Shown: piece by piece, positions 6,459 to 6,493 of the stretch | Position numbering within the stretch: the stretch's first letter is position 1 | Layout of the letters: every line of letters starts with the position of its first letter | NCBI GenBank assembly: GCA_018895675.1 | Contig: JAHIOG010000066.1 | Location: 1-6,493, forward strand | Reading direction: 5' to 3' | Origin: a bacterium | GTDB lineage: Bacteria > Fidelibacterota > UBA2242 | Length of the DNA: 6,493 bases | Made by a program: the position numbers and the translations under genes | Notes under the pieces: generated by a model | What the model saw: only the letters and a program-made list of their open reading frames with translations | The model's database searches: none | What the model was told of the DNA's origin: nothing

Positions 6459-6493
6459 GATTTTAATATGAGATAATTATTGGTACTGAAATA

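Noticed and set aside
1..6493. A wholly new type of system, mobile element or defence island
   Set aside because: All intact frames belong to recognisable metal-efflux families plus NadA; no transposase, integrase, terminal inverted repeats or CRISPR-like spacing was seen.

Overview
The window is one densely packed minus-strand block. In the direction of transcription (high to low coordinates) it holds a broken C-terminal piece of a quinolinate synthase gene (nadA-like), a cation diffusion facilitator (CDF) metal exporter, and a three-gene RND heavy-metal efflux operon of the Cus/Czc type: outer-membrane channel (cusC-like), periplasmic adaptor (cusB-like) and inner-membrane pump (cusA-like). 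The pump is cut by the left edge after about 519 codons. No convincing plus-strand gene, RNA gene, CRISPR array, IS element or phage gene is visible, and no stretch over 300 bases is without a gene.

How the genes fit together: the CDF protein should move divalent metal (Zn/Cd/Co type, exact ion unknown) from cytoplasm to periplasm. The CusCBA-like complex should then carry metal from the periplasm or cytoplasm across the outer membrane. The adaptor is rich in metal ligands: an N-terminal heavy-metal-binding zinc-ribbon-like domain, a second diverged copy inside the adaptor region, a C-terminal DUF3347-type Cys/Met domain and a Met/His-rich tail. This, and the CusA-type pump signature, points to Cu(I)/Ag(I) as the main substrate of the RND part. 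The three Cus genes overlap (4 bp and 8 bp), so they are almost certainly co-transcribed and translationally coupled. The CDF gene lies only 57 bp upstream with no visible terminator and may share the transcript. No metal-sensing regulator and no CusF-like chaperone gene is in view.

Organism: a Gram-negative bacterium (outer-membrane channel, periplasmic adaptor) with moderately AT-rich DNA. The architecture of the adaptor (HMBD plus DUF3347) and the pump's N-terminal region resemble proteins common in the Bacteroidota/FCB and Planctomycetes area. cusC and cusB have clear Shine-Dalgarno sites, which is unlike typical Bacteroidota, so another FCB-type lineage (for example Marinimicrobia, Calditrichota or Ignavibacteria) is a guess only.

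Points most worth a second look: the CDF protein has His-x3-His instead of the usual His-x3-Asp (or Asp-x3-Asp) in its TM2 metal site, the multi-domain adaptor has two HMBD copies, and the nadA reading frame is broken by an in-frame stop exactly where family similarity ends, at the right edge of the window. I found no wholly new system. The block reads as a metal-efflux island with some unusual details.
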